Positions 16,270 to 24,041 of a DNA stretch of 64,000 bases are shown here, in pieces. The notes below the pieces were generated by a model. The model was not told the origin of the DNA, searched no databases, and worked only from the letters and a program-made list of their open reading frames with translations. Numbering within the stretch: the stretch's first letter is position 1; each line of letters starts with the position of its first letter. Origin of the DNA: Mycobacterium scrofulaceum (GTDB lineage: Bacteria; Actinomycetota; Actinomycetes; Mycobacteriales; Mycobacteriaceae); the NCBI RefSeq assembly GCF_001667885.1, contig NZ_LZJW01000132.1, positions 124,001 to 188,000 of the forward strand. The letters are read 5' to 3'. A program made the position numbers and the translations under genes.

Positions 16270-17588
16270 GGGGTGCGCAACACCTCGTCGATGGCGGGTG
16301 AGAGGCCGGCCAGTGATGTCGCGGGACGTGATCCGCGCAGCACGGGCCCGAAGCTACGGTCCATCAAGGCGACGATTTTCTCCCACGCCGGGGTGACCGG
16401 CAACCCTTCGGAATAGGCCGGGCCTTGGGTCAGCACGTTGAGGTTGCCGACGTTACGGTGCGCGGCGGCGAATCCGGGCGAGTCGAGCGCGGATCGGAGG
16501 ACCGGAACGAAGAGGCTGGATTCACCGATCAACGCCTGCCCGACGGGCCCGGTCGCGAATTTCACGAATTCCCATGCCTGTTCCTTACGTTGACTGCTCG
16601 CGGAGATGGCCAGTCCGGTGGAGCCGATGTTGGAGTGCGCGGGCTGACCCTGCCGTCGCGGCCCCACCGGCAACGAGGTGACATCGAAGTCCAGGCCCTC
16701 GGCCCGGATGAAGGTTTGGTATCGCCAGTGACCGCCCATCGCCATGGCCGCCCTGCCGGTCGCGAACAAGTCCGGCGTGGACATCGACTGCACCTCGGAA
16801 GCGTTGGGCGCGACCTTGTGCTTGTTGGCCAGGTCGGCGTAGAACTGCACCGCCTCCGCGAAGGCATCGTCACCGAAATTGAAGTGGGTCGGGTTCTTCA
16901 GCGGGGTGGACCACGGCACGCCGTTGTTCATGGCGAACAACCCGGCCGAGTAGAACGAAACGAACATGTTCACGAACCCCCACTGGGTGGCTCGCCCGGT
17001 TCCCGTTCGCTTGGTGAGCGCGGTGGCGGTGTTCAGAAAGTCGGTGAAACTCCACGGCCGTTGCCACGAACTGGGCGGCGCGGGCACTCCCGCCTCGGCG
17101 AACAGCCGCTTGTTGTAAAACAGGTAATTGCCGGACCATTGCTCCGGAAGCGCGTACTGGCCCCCGTTGAACGTGAATGTGTCGTACAGCGCCGCAATGC
17201 CATCGGACCTCAACTCGGCCGCGAAGGCCTGGTCGCGGGACAGCATCGTGTTGAGGTCCAGCAGCACGCCGCGGGCGGCCAACTCGGCGTAGCTCAGATC
17301 CCACGCCATCAAGACATCAGGGCACTTGCCGCCGGCGCAGAACGTCGACAGCTGCTGCATCACGCCCGGGGCCGAAAGCACCGGGCGCACCTTGATGTCG
17401 GGATGGCGCCGCGTGAACTCGTCGACGATGCGGATCCTGGCGTCGCGTTCGTCGGGGTTGGCCGCGAAGAAGAACGTCAACGCATCTTCTTCCGGAGCGC
17501 AGCCAGCCGCCCATGGCGCGATCGATGCCGCCGTGAGCGCGCCGGCGGCACGCAGCAGCCGGCGCCGCGCGAACGGCTTATCGAGCAT
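16266..17588 (-). CDS. Sugar-binding lipoprotein of ABC importer (Rv2041c-like)
   Basis: This 440-residue extracellular solute-binding protein (family 1, MalE/UgpB type) is lipid-anchored outside the membrane. The N terminus has RRRLLRAAGALTAASIAPW followed by the lipobox AAGC near residue 30. The twin arginines could direct Tat export. The mature part shows the binding-protein pattern (FFFAANPDERDARIRIVDEFTRRHPDIKV; QYALPEQWSGNYLFYNKRLF). The start ATG lies 11 bp inside the 3' end of the upstream sigma factor gene, which may link its transcription to that gene. Confidence 0.92.
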   Translation of the reverse strand: MLDKPFARRRLLRAAGALTAASIAPWAAGCAPEEDALTFFFAANPDERDARIRIVDEFTRRHPDIKVRPVLSAPGVMQQLSTFCAGGKCPDVLMAWDLSYAELAARGVLLDLNTMLSRDQAFAAELRSDGIAALYDTFTFNGGQYALPEQWSGNYLFYNKRLFAEAGVPAPPSSWQRPWSFTDFLNTATALTKRTGTGRATQWGFVNMFVSFYSAGLFAMNNGVPWSTPLKNPTHFNFGDDAFAEAVQFYADLANKHKVAPNASEVQSMSTPDLFATGRAAMAMGGHWRYQTFIRAEGLDFDVTSLPVGPRRQGQPAHSNIGSTGLAISASSQRKEQAWEFVKFATGPVGQALIGESSLFVPVLRSALDSPGFAAAHRNVGNLNVLTQGPAYSEGLPVTPAWEKIVALMDRSFGPVLRGSRPATSLAGLSPAIDEVLRTP

Positions 17589-18573
17589 GGTCCTTCCGTT
17601 CTCGCCCCGTTGCCGGCCGCCCGGCCGGCGGCGTCTGATGTCCTTGGTACCCGATGCGGCTGTGGTGTTGCTGGATTGGCCCACTCGGGAGCGCCAGCGC
17701 CGCCGCCCGAATCCGATCGGGGTCACCGGTGATGTCGATCGCGTGAATGCGGTCGTCGGTTCCGATGCTGATCAGCAGCAGCACCACGGCATGCCCGCGT
17801 GGCGCTATCACGATGCCCGGTTCGCCGTCAACGAGCATGACCACGCCCGCGCGGGCCCGGTCGGCGAATCGGCGGGTCTCCTCGGCGACCTGCCCGGCGC
17901 CGCGCAACTCGATCGGCACGTCGGGAGGCACCAGCGCGCGATCGACCCTGCGCACCACGTCCGGGGCGAGCAGCTCAAGCAGACCCGCGATGTCACCGCC
18001 GCGGGACGCGGCGAGAAACGCTTCGACGATCTCCACGTGCTTTGCCGCGCGCTGCGGTTCCCCGCCCGGGTCGCCCTGCAGCCGGCCGCGCGCCCGGCTC
18101 GCCAACTTCTTCGCCGCCGCCGGCGAGCGGTCCAGCAGGTCGGCGACCCTCTCGAACGGCAACGCGAACACGTCGTGCAACACGAACGCGGCGCGCTGCG
18201 CCGGCGAGAGCCGGTCGAGCACCACGAGCAGCGCGTTGCTCACCGAGTCGGTCACGAGGGTCTCCTCGTCCGCCGGCGCCGACGCCGTCGCTGTGAGCCG
18301 GTCCAGTTCCTCGGGCGTGCCGAGCGGTTGTTCGGCGCGCCTTTTGCGGGCGCGGAGCTGGTCGTAGGCCTCGCGGGCGGTGATCGTCGTGAACCAACCG
18401 GTGAGGTTGTCGACCGCGCCGTAATCCGCGCGGCTGGCCTTCAGCCACGCCGACTGGACCGCGTCCTCGGCGTCGGCCGCCGAACCCAGCAGCTGAAACG
18501 CGACCGACCTCAGGTGTCGCCGATCCGCGTCGAAGCGCTGCGCAAGATCGGCCAAATTTTCGTGCGAGCTCAT
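17578..18573 (-). CDS. ECF41/SigJ-like sigma factor with SnoaL-type C-terminal domain
   Basis: This 331-residue sigma factor has N-terminal regions 2 and 4: LLGSAADAEDAVQSAWLKASR and LTGWFTTITAREAYDQLRARKR, then LSPAQRAAFVLHDVFALPFERVADLLDRSPAAAKKLASRARGRL. A C-terminal SnoaL/NTF2-like domain of about 100 residues follows (VEAFLAASRGGDIAGLLELLAPDVV onward). In ECF41 sigma factors this extension replaces a separate anti-sigma factor. The canonical DGGG motif is not seen, and the last 35 residues (GYQGHQTPPAGRP and after) look unstructured. The divergent DoxX gene at 18739 is a likely target. This sigma gene is not next to the importer in the M. tuberculosis order I recall, so it is an insertion. 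Confidence 0.85.
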   Translation of the reverse strand: MSSHENLADLAQRFDADRRHLRSVAFQLLGSAADAEDAVQSAWLKASRADYGAVDNLTGWFTTITAREAYDQLRARKRRAEQPLGTPEELDRLTATASAPADEETLVTDSVSNALLVVLDRLSPAQRAAFVLHDVFALPFERVADLLDRSPAAAKKLASRARGRLQGDPGGEPQRAAKHVEIVEAFLAASRGGDIAGLLELLAPDVVRRVDRALVPPDVPIELRGAGQVAEETRRFADRARAGVVMLVDGEPGIVIAPRGHAVVLLLISIGTDDRIHAIDITGDPDRIRAAALALPSGPIQQHHSRIGYQGHQTPPAGRPATGRERKDHAR

Positions 18574-18738
18574 AGGTCACCTTTTCCGCAGAGGAACCGT
18601 CAAGAAATTGACCGCGTCCATCGAGCCCTCTGTTGCGAAGGAGACCAGCATGACCTTATCGATTGTGCGCCGCGGCGCGTCCGGCGACCATTCGGCTCGC
18701 CGCCGCAGAATCGGCTGTCCGGCAAGGGTTTGCCACTC

Positions 18739-19089
18739 ATGACCATCGCGTACTTCGTGATCACCCTGTTCACCGCCGCCATCACCGCCGGGATCGCCGT
18801 AGCCGACCTCGTCCCCGCCGGGTTCGTCCTGGCGAACTCCGCCGAGGTCGGGGTGCCGCGATCGTGGCTGCCGGCGCTGGGGACGGTCAAGTTGGCCGGG
18901 GCGGCCGGGCTGGTCGTGGGGGTCGCGGGCCTGCGCCCCTTGGGAATCGCGGCGGCTGCCGGTCTGGTGCTGTTCTTCGTCGGCGCGGTGGCGACACACC
19001 TGCGGGCCCACGTGCTGTACAACATCGCGTTTCCCGGGGCATACCTGTGCCTGTCGGCGGCGTCGCTGGTGTTCATGGTCCTGCGTTGA
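18739..19089 (+). CDS. DoxX family membrane protein
   Basis: This 116-residue protein has four predicted helices (MTIAYFVITLFTAAITAGIAVADL; TVKLAGAAGLVVGVAGLRPLG; AAAAGLVLFFVGAVATHLRA; YNIAFPGAYLCLSAASLVFMVL), the DoxX-like fold found beside redox and stress genes. The HLRAH turn between helices 3 and 4 is typical of the subgroup. It is divergent from the ECF41-like sigma gene with 165 bp between them, a common regulator-target layout. The ATG at 18739 was chosen because upstream sequence in frame is antisense to the sigma gene. Function is unknown; DoxX proteins are linked to thiol or oxidative stress. Confidence 0.85.
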   Translation: MTIAYFVITLFTAAITAGIAVADLVPAGFVLANSAEVGVPRSWLPALGTVKLAGAAGLVVGVAGLRPLGIAAAAGLVLFFVGAVATHLRAHVLYNIAFPGAYLCLSAASLVFMVLR

Positions 19090-19100
19090 CCGGATCGCGC

Positions 19101-19895
19101 TCAGGCCGGGAAGTAGCGGATCCGGTTGATGGCGTCCCCCCGCGTCTCGGCGAACATGATCCCGCGCCCGTGGCCGGTGTTGACCGACAGCGCCACGGTG
19201 GGTCCCGCGCTGTTCATCTTGGTCGGGCTGGCGCCGTCGAGTTGCTCGACGAGCTCAGCGAGGCCCAGTGGCTCGTGGTCACCGAGAGTTATTGCGGCGC
19301 CCGGGGATAACGCGCGTGCGGCGGAGGCCCGATCGCCGCGCGCGGCGGCGCCGAGAAACGTCCGCGTCAACTTCTGGTGCCGCGCACCGACCCGCCGGAA
19401 TCCCGTCATGAACCCCACCGTGCCGCGCAGTCGCTGATTGCTCACCAAGCCCCGCGACAATTGCAACCCGGGCGACACCGCGCGCGGTCCGGACCGGAGG
19501 AATTGCCGCACCATGGCGGGCAGTTCCCAGTACGCCCGCAGTTCGCCAATGCGCCAGTCGCCGTTGGCCTCTCGCAGGTCGTAGCGCAAGAACGCGGGGA
19601 TGTACATCGTGACGCCGGCGCCCATGGTGACCTCGAGCTCAAGGTCGCGCAGAACCGCGGTGCCGAAAACGATGTCGAGATCGCGGTGGAACGTGATATC
19701 GCGCGGACCGATGAAGGTGTCATAGAAACGGCCGATCTGTTCACGCCCGACGTGCGGCCGCGAGCCGACCGGGTCCTCGACGCGGCCGTCGTCGGTGAAC
19801 AGCCCCACCCAGCCGGCGCGGTCGTGCGCGGCGGCCGCCCGCGGCGAGCGCTCGACGGCCGCAAGGAGATGTTCCCGCTCCGGTGCCACCCCCAT
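19101..19895 (-). CDS. SnoaL/NTF2-like protein (Rv2042c-like)
   Basis: This 264-residue protein is the expected neighbour of pncA. The first half is an NTF2/SnoaL-like alpha+beta domain (DRAGWVGLFTDDGRVEDPVGSRPHVGREQIGRFYDTFI), and the second half looks like a degenerate second copy (LTRTFLGAAARGDRASAARALSPGAAITLGDHEPLGLAEL). No catalytic motif is obvious and no biochemical role is known to me. The ATG shares its A with the pncA stop (TGATG at 19893-19897), so it is translated in coupling with pncA. Confidence 0.85.
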   Translation of the reverse strand: MGVAPEREHLLAAVERSPRAAAAHDRAGWVGLFTDDGRVEDPVGSRPHVGREQIGRFYDTFIGPRDITFHRDLDIVFGTAVLRDLELEVTMGAGVTMYIPAFLRYDLREANGDWRIGELRAYWELPAMVRQFLRSGPRAVSPGLQLSRGLVSNQRLRGTVGFMTGFRRVGARHQKLTRTFLGAAARGDRASAARALSPGAAITLGDHEPLGLAELVEQLDGASPTKMNSAGPTVALSVNTGHGRGIMFAETRGDAINRIRYFPA

Positions 19896-20455
19896 CACTG
19901 CCCCCCGACCAGTTCGACGCCCGCGGACCGAAGCGCCGTCAGCGCTTGCGCGGCCGAATCCGCGGTCACGGCCGCGGTCAGGTCCACCAGCACCCTGGTG
20001 GACAGGCCCGCCCGGGCGGCGTCCTCGGCCGTCGCCCGCACGCACTGGTCGGTGGCGATGCCGGCCACGTCGACTTCGTCCACCCCGTGCCGCCGCAACC
20101 AGTCCAGCAGCGGGGTCCCGTTCTGGTCGACGCCCTCGAATCCGCTGTACGCCGCGCCGTAGGCGCCCTTACGGAAAACCGCCTCGATCCGGCTGGTGTC
20201 GAGGTCGGGCCGAAACTCCGCGCCCGGGCTGCCGGCGATGCAGTGCGGCGGCCACGTCGATGAGTAATTTGGCCGGTCGGAGAAGTGGTCGCCCGGCCGA
20301 ACGTGGAAATCCTGGGTTGCTACGACATGCTGGTAGCCCGGCTCGCCGGTCAGATAGTCATTGATGGCGGCTGCCACGGCGTCGCCGCCGGGCACCGGCA
20401 GCGAGCCGCCCTCGCAGAAATCGTTTTGCACGTCGACGATGATCAACGCCCTCAC
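19895..20455 (-). CDS. pncA: Nicotinamidase/pyrazinamidase
   Basis: This 186-residue cytosolic amidohydrolase converts nicotinamide to nicotinate for NAD recycling and activates the prodrug pyrazinamide. Catalytic residues are Asp8, Lys96 and Cys138, and metal ligands are Asp49, His51, His57 and His71; all are present in the M. tuberculosis numbering with no gaps. The residue before the nucleophile is Gln137 (ATDQCVR), where M. tuberculosis has His137. The GTG start gives the exact family length (VRALIIVDVQNDFCEGG). It is transcribed ahead of the Rv2042c-like gene. Confidence 0.97.
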   Translation of the reverse strand: MRALIIVDVQNDFCEGGSLPVPGGDAVAAAINDYLTGEPGYQHVVATQDFHVRPGDHFSDRPNYSSTWPPHCIAGSPGAEFRPDLDTSRIEAVFRKGAYGAAYSGFEGVDQNGTPLLDWLRRHGVDEVDVAGIATDQCVRATAEDAARAGLSTRVLVDLTAAVTADSAAQALTALRSAGVELVGGQ

Positions 20456-20550
20456 GGGGTTCACCCTATCGGTGTGGGCCGGAAGGGCGTCCCAGCTGCG
20501 CGTATGGGCCGGGCGGTTTGTTCGCCAACCAGTCGGGTAATCCCCCGGCC

Positions 20551-21513
20551 ATGGTGATCCGGAGAATCGCGCGCCCATTGCTGTCAGTTGCCTTCATCGG
20601 CCAAGGAGTCAATTCCCTACTCAACCCCAAGTCGGCGGCGGCGGCCGCTGCGCCGGCGGTGGATGGTTTGCAGGCGCTGCCGAATTCGGTGAGCGGCAGC
20701 ATCCCCAGCGACCCCGAGACGTTCGCGCAAATCAACGCCGCCGTTCAGATCGGCGGGGGCCTGCTGCTGGCCACCGGCAAGCTGCCGCGCGTCGCGTCGG
20801 CGGCGCTCGCCATCACCGTGCTGCCCGCCAACCTCGGGGCGCACTCGTTCTGGAACGAGAGCGACCCGCAGGCCAAAGCGCAGAAACGCCAGCAGTTCCT
20901 CACCGACCTCAGCCTGGTGGGCGGGTTGTTGATCGCCTCGGCCGACACCGGCGGCAAGCCGTCACTGGGGTGGCGCGGCCGCCGCGCGGCCGAGCGGCTC
21001 TCCGAGCGGGTGTCGTCGGCGCTCCCCGGCTCCGACGACGGCTTCGACCCGGACTTCTCGGAGTTGGGCGAGAAGATCGTGCATGGCCTGCAGATCGGCG
21101 CCGAGCGCGGCCGCGAATTGGCGAGCACCGCCGCGGAACGCGGCGCGCCGTACGCCGAGGCCGCGCTCGAACGGGGCCGCGAATTGGCCAGCACTGCCGC
21201 CGATCGGAGCAAGCCGCTGGCCAAGAAGGCCCGCAAGCGCAGCGAAGAACTCGCCGACGAAGCCGCCGACTGGGCCGCGCCGCTAGCCAAGAAGGCGCGC
21301 AAGCGCAGCGAGAAGCTGGCCAAGAAGGCCCGCAAGCGCGGCGAAGACCTGGCCAGCACGGCCTTGGATCGCGGCGAGGACCTCGCCGACACGGCCCGCG
21401 CGCGCGGCGCCTACCTTGCCGAGACGGCGCGAGCGCGAGGCGGCTACCTGGCCGACACCGCGCGCGATCGGGTCGGCGAGCAGGTCAAGGCCGGGCGCCG
21501 CAAGCTGTCCTGA
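20551..21513 (+). CDS. DoxX-type membrane protein with 11-residue repeat tail
   Basis: This 320-residue protein starts at the ATG giving MVIRRIARPLLSVAFIGQG. The N-terminal half (residues 1-145) is DoxX-like: helices around LLSVAFIGQGVNSLL, INAAVQIGGGLLLATGKLP, AALAITVLPANLGAHSFW and FLTDLSLVGGLLIASAD. A linker rich in Asp, Ser and Glu follows. Residues 186-306 are eleven tandem copies of an 11-residue amphipathic unit rich in Arg, Lys, Glu and Ala (see repeat entry). The tail resembles apolipoprotein- or histone-H1-like repeats and may lie on the membrane surface or bind acidic partners. It is convergent with gntK, 6 bp away. Function unknown. Confidence 0.85.
   Translation: MVIRRIARPLLSVAFIGQGVNSLLNPKSAAAAAAPAVDGLQALPNSVSGSIPSDPETFAQINAAVQIGGGLLLATGKLPRVASAALAITVLPANLGAHSFWNESDPQAKAQKRQQFLTDLSLVGGLLIASADTGGKPSLGWRGRRAAERLSERVSSALPGSDDGFDPDFSELGEKIVHGLQIGAERGRELASTAAERGAPYAEAALERGRELASTAADRSKPLAKKARKRSEELADEAADWAAPLAKKARKRSEKLAKKARKRGEDLASTALDRGEDLADTARARGAYLAETARARGGYLADTARDRVGEQVKAGRRKLS
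21106..21468 (+). repeat. Eleven in-frame 33-bp units encoding undecad repeats
   Basis: The DoxX protein tail divides exactly into 11 units of 11 residues, each beginning R(G/S) except one that begins WA. Examples are RGRELASTAAE, RGAPYAEAALE, RSKPLAKKARK, RSEELADEAAD, RGEDLADTARA and RGGYLADTARD. Position 5 is Leu or Tyr, position 6 is Ala, and position 9 is nearly always Ala. The central copies are Lys/Arg-rich (KKARK) and the flanking ones mixed-charge. Eleven residues are three helical turns, so the units would stack one apolar stripe along a long helix. Confidence 0.9.
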
Positions 21514-21519
21514 CCGCGA

Positions 21520-22014
21520 TCACCCGTCGCCGTGCAGGAAGCCGTCGATGATCGCGTCGACGGGCTGACCGACGTCCACGGTCACGCCGGCCTCGTCGGC
21601 GCCGAGCGGCTCCAGCGCGTCGAATTGCGAGCGCAGCAGAGCGGCCGGCATGAAGTGGCCGGTCCGCGCGGCGAGCCGGCCGCCGATGAGTGCGGGCGAC
21701 CCGGCCAGGTGTAGGAAAACGACCTGCGGGCAGTGCTCGCGCAACTGGTCGCGATACTTGCGCTTCAACGCCGAGCAGCTGACCACGCCGCCGTCGCGGT
21801 GCCCGGCCAGCCACTCGCCGACCGCGTCGAGCCAGGGGCGGCGGTCGTCGTCGTCGAGCGGTTCGCCGGCCGCCATCTTGGCGATGTTGGCCGGCGGGTG
21901 CAGGGTGTCGGCGTCCACGAACGGGACCCGCAAGCGCTGTGCGAGCGCCGCTCCCACGGTCGACTTGCCCGATCCCGAGACGCCCATCACCACAACGGGA
22001 CCCGGTCCGCTCAC
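21520..22014 (-). CDS. gntK: Gluconokinase
   Basis: This 164-residue P-loop kinase phosphorylates gluconate to 6-phosphogluconate, feeding the pentose phosphate pathway. It has Walker A GVSGSGKST (residues 10-18), the family motif VPFVDADTLHPPANIAKMAAGEPLDDDDRRPWL, the VVSCSALKRKYRDQLR segment and the late RTGHFMPAALLRSQFDALE. The GTG start is set by a GTGA overlap with the stop of the upstream kinase-fusion gene (22011-22014). Both the coupling and the shared kinase theme suggest a small operon of uncertain logic. Confidence 0.92.
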   Translation of the reverse strand: MSGPGPVVVMGVSGSGKSTVGAALAQRLRVPFVDADTLHPPANIAKMAAGEPLDDDDRRPWLDAVGEWLAGHRDGGVVSCSALKRKYRDQLREHCPQVVFLHLAGSPALIGGRLAARTGHFMPAALLRSQFDALEPLGADEAGVTVDVGQPVDAIIDGFLHGDG

Positions 22015-24023
22015 TCGGACCGTTCGTCGAGGTTGCGGTTCCACTCCACCCAGCCGACGCCGCGGCGGCCGTCTGCCGTCTCGACGGTGGCCCACGCCCG
22101 CGGGAACTGGCTCACCCGCCCGTCGGCGGCGGTCAGCCGCACCGGCGCGTGACCGCGGACCTCGACGTCCGCGGTGATGCCGCCGGGGTTGAGGGTCAGC
22201 GTGGCGTCGCGCGGTAATCCGTTCGCACCAAAGGACTCTCGCGACTCGACGGTTTGCACGTCCGTGACCGTTCCCTCGGCATCCTGGGCGTACCCGATGC
22301 TGAAGGCCGGTGCGCCGGGGATCCGGATGTTCACCCCGTGCAGATGCGTGCCGTCGTCAAGGTGCAGGGCGCTCCACAGCCAGTCCATGCTCCACCAGTC
22401 GCGCACGCCCCAGGAATGGTCGCGCTGGCCGGGGACGGACTCGAGCTGGTAGCCGGCGTCGCCGATGGTGACCGTGCCCGAGACGCTGCAGGGGATCTCG
22501 TAACGCGTCGTCAAGCGGTATTTGTACGGGGTGCCGTCGGTGGCCCATACCAAGCTCATGGTCATCTCGACGGGGGCACCCGGGTCCCCGCGCAACAGCG
22601 CCGCCGGATCGGAATAGGCCTGGGCGCGCGCACGCAGGTCGACGCGGTATGCCTGCAGCGGCGTGGTGGCCCGGTGCCCGAGTTCCAAGGCGTCGGTGCG
22701 CAATTCCCACGGGTCCGGCGGCAGCGGCACTTGCGCGTCGACGGCGACGGTTGCCATGTCGGGGCCGCACAGCAGCGCGTGCACCCAGGCCTTCCCCTCG
22801 TTCGCGATCAGACCCAGGCGGAACCAGCCGCCCAATCCCTGTGCGACGTCGGCGAAGTCCGAATACCAGCTCTCGCTCCACAGCGGCTCGGCGGTCGGTG
22901 CGTGCGCGAGTTCGTCATCTTCGGCGGGCCGCAGGGGCTCAGGCGTCTGGGCGGGGGGCAGCGTCGCCAGCGCGTCGGTGTCCAGCACGTGGTCACAGTG
23001 CCGTTGCAGCATGGTCATGAACATCCGGTCGCCGCGCTCGGTGCGTTCCACGAGCATCGAGGAGACGATCGCCATCATCACGCCGAAAAAGCTTTGCCTG
23101 CGCACTCCTTCGGTGACGTCGGCGAGCGACAGCGGCGCCGCGGGACCCAGCGCCTGGTGGTAGGCCTGCAGCAGTGCGCCGTACTGCTCCCGCCGATCCT
23201 GCGTCGGCAGTGCGCAGCCGAGGAAGTACGACAGGTCGGTCAAAGCGGGGCCCCACGAAACCGTCTGCCAGTCAACGACCGTCAGCGGACGGTCCGCCCC
23301 GGCGGTGCCGAACAGCAGGTTGTCCAGCCGGTAATCGCCGTGCATCAGGCCCTGGATGCGGTCCGGCGCCCCTTCTTGGGCCAGGTATCCGTCGAAGGAC
23401 GCCACCAGGCGTTCGCACACCATGCGATGCTCCGGCGCGATCTGCTCGCCATAGCGGTCGATGAAGCCCGCATAGAGCGGGGCGATCATCGCCTGGTTCA
23501 GCGGCGATTCTCGGTTGAGCCACGGCGCTTCGGCCAGCGTCGGGTCGCCGAGCAGCGGTCCGTGCAGGCGCCCCAGCTCGACGACGCCGAGGTAGGCCTG
23601 TTCGGCTGTGGCGCCGGCGATTTCGTCTCCGACGACCGCGGGCCCCGCATCGCCGAGCAAGAGATCGAAGGCACCCGTCGCGGTGTCGACGGCGGCGTGG
23701 TAGCACGGCGCTATCGGGCCGCCCAGGCGCGGCGCGATGTCGGCGTAGAAACGCACCTCCCGCTCGTAGAGGCCCAGCGCCAGCCCCGTTTGCCGACTCA
23801 CCGGGTCGGTCGCCGCGACCTTGAGGACCACCGACTCGGGCCTGCCGGGTGTCGTGGCGTCGTCGGGATAGCTGAGCCGGACCCGGTAGCACTCGCTCAT
23901 TTGTCCGGTGCCGATGCGTTCCACCGCGAAGTCGGCGATGGGCCCGGCGTCGATCGCCGATTCCAGCCATGCGGCGGTGAGGTCCCCGGGTCGGTCGATG
24001 ACTTGCGCGGTGTCGGCCTGCAT
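22011..24023 (-). CDS. APH-like kinase fused to a CrtC-like/DUF7064-type domain
   Basis: This 670-residue two-part protein has, at residues 1 to about 340, an aminoglycoside-phosphotransferase/ecdysteroid-kinase fold: ATP lobe (GTGQMSECYRVRLSY; SVVLKVAA), catalytic loop MHGDYRLDNLLF (Asp and Asn) and metal motif VVDWQTVSWG. From about residue 375 to the end is a beta-rich hydroxyneurosporene synthase (CrtC)-like region (GQRDHSWGVRDWWSMDWLW; LHGVNIRIPGAPAFSIGY). The CrtC-like fold binds hydrophobic lipids, so the whole may phosphorylate or process a lipid-like alcohol. No substrate can be assigned. It precedes gntK with a GTGA overlap. Confidence 0.82.
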   Translation of the reverse strand: MQADTAQVIDRPGDLTAAWLESAIDAGPIADFAVERIGTGQMSECYRVRLSYPDDATTPGRPESVVLKVAATDPVSRQTGLALGLYEREVRFYADIAPRLGGPIAPCYHAAVDTATGAFDLLLGDAGPAVVGDEIAGATAEQAYLGVVELGRLHGPLLGDPTLAEAPWLNRESPLNQAMIAPLYAGFIDRYGEQIAPEHRMVCERLVASFDGYLAQEGAPDRIQGLMHGDYRLDNLLFGTAGADRPLTVVDWQTVSWGPALTDLSYFLGCALPTQDRREQYGALLQAYHQALGPAAPLSLADVTEGVRRQSFFGVMMAIVSSMLVERTERGDRMFMTMLQRHCDHVLDTDALATLPPAQTPEPLRPAEDDELAHAPTAEPLWSESWYSDFADVAQGLGGWFRLGLIANEGKAWVHALLCGPDMATVAVDAQVPLPPDPWELRTDALELGHRATTPLQAYRVDLRARAQAYSDPAALLRGDPGAPVEMTMSLVWATDGTPYKYRLTTRYEIPCSVSGTVTIGDAGYQLESVPGQRDHSWGVRDWWSMDWLWSALHLDDGTHLHGVNIRIPGAPAFSIGYAQDAEGTVTDVQTVESRESFGANGLPRDATLTLNPGGITADVEVRGHAPVRLTAADGRVSQFPRAWATVETADGRRGVGWVEWNRNLDERSE

Positions 24024-24041
24024 GAGGGTCAGCGTGCCAGG

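Noticed and set aside
17326..18738. Upstream in-frame extension of the DoxX gene
   Set aside because: The extension is antisense to two real genes (sigma factor and binding lipoprotein). The DoxX domain is complete from the ATG at 18739.
21106..21468. Tandem repeats as a possible CRISPR or noncoding satellite
   Set aside because: The periodicity is 33 bp, in frame, and conserved at the amino acid level without spacers, so it is a coding repeat.
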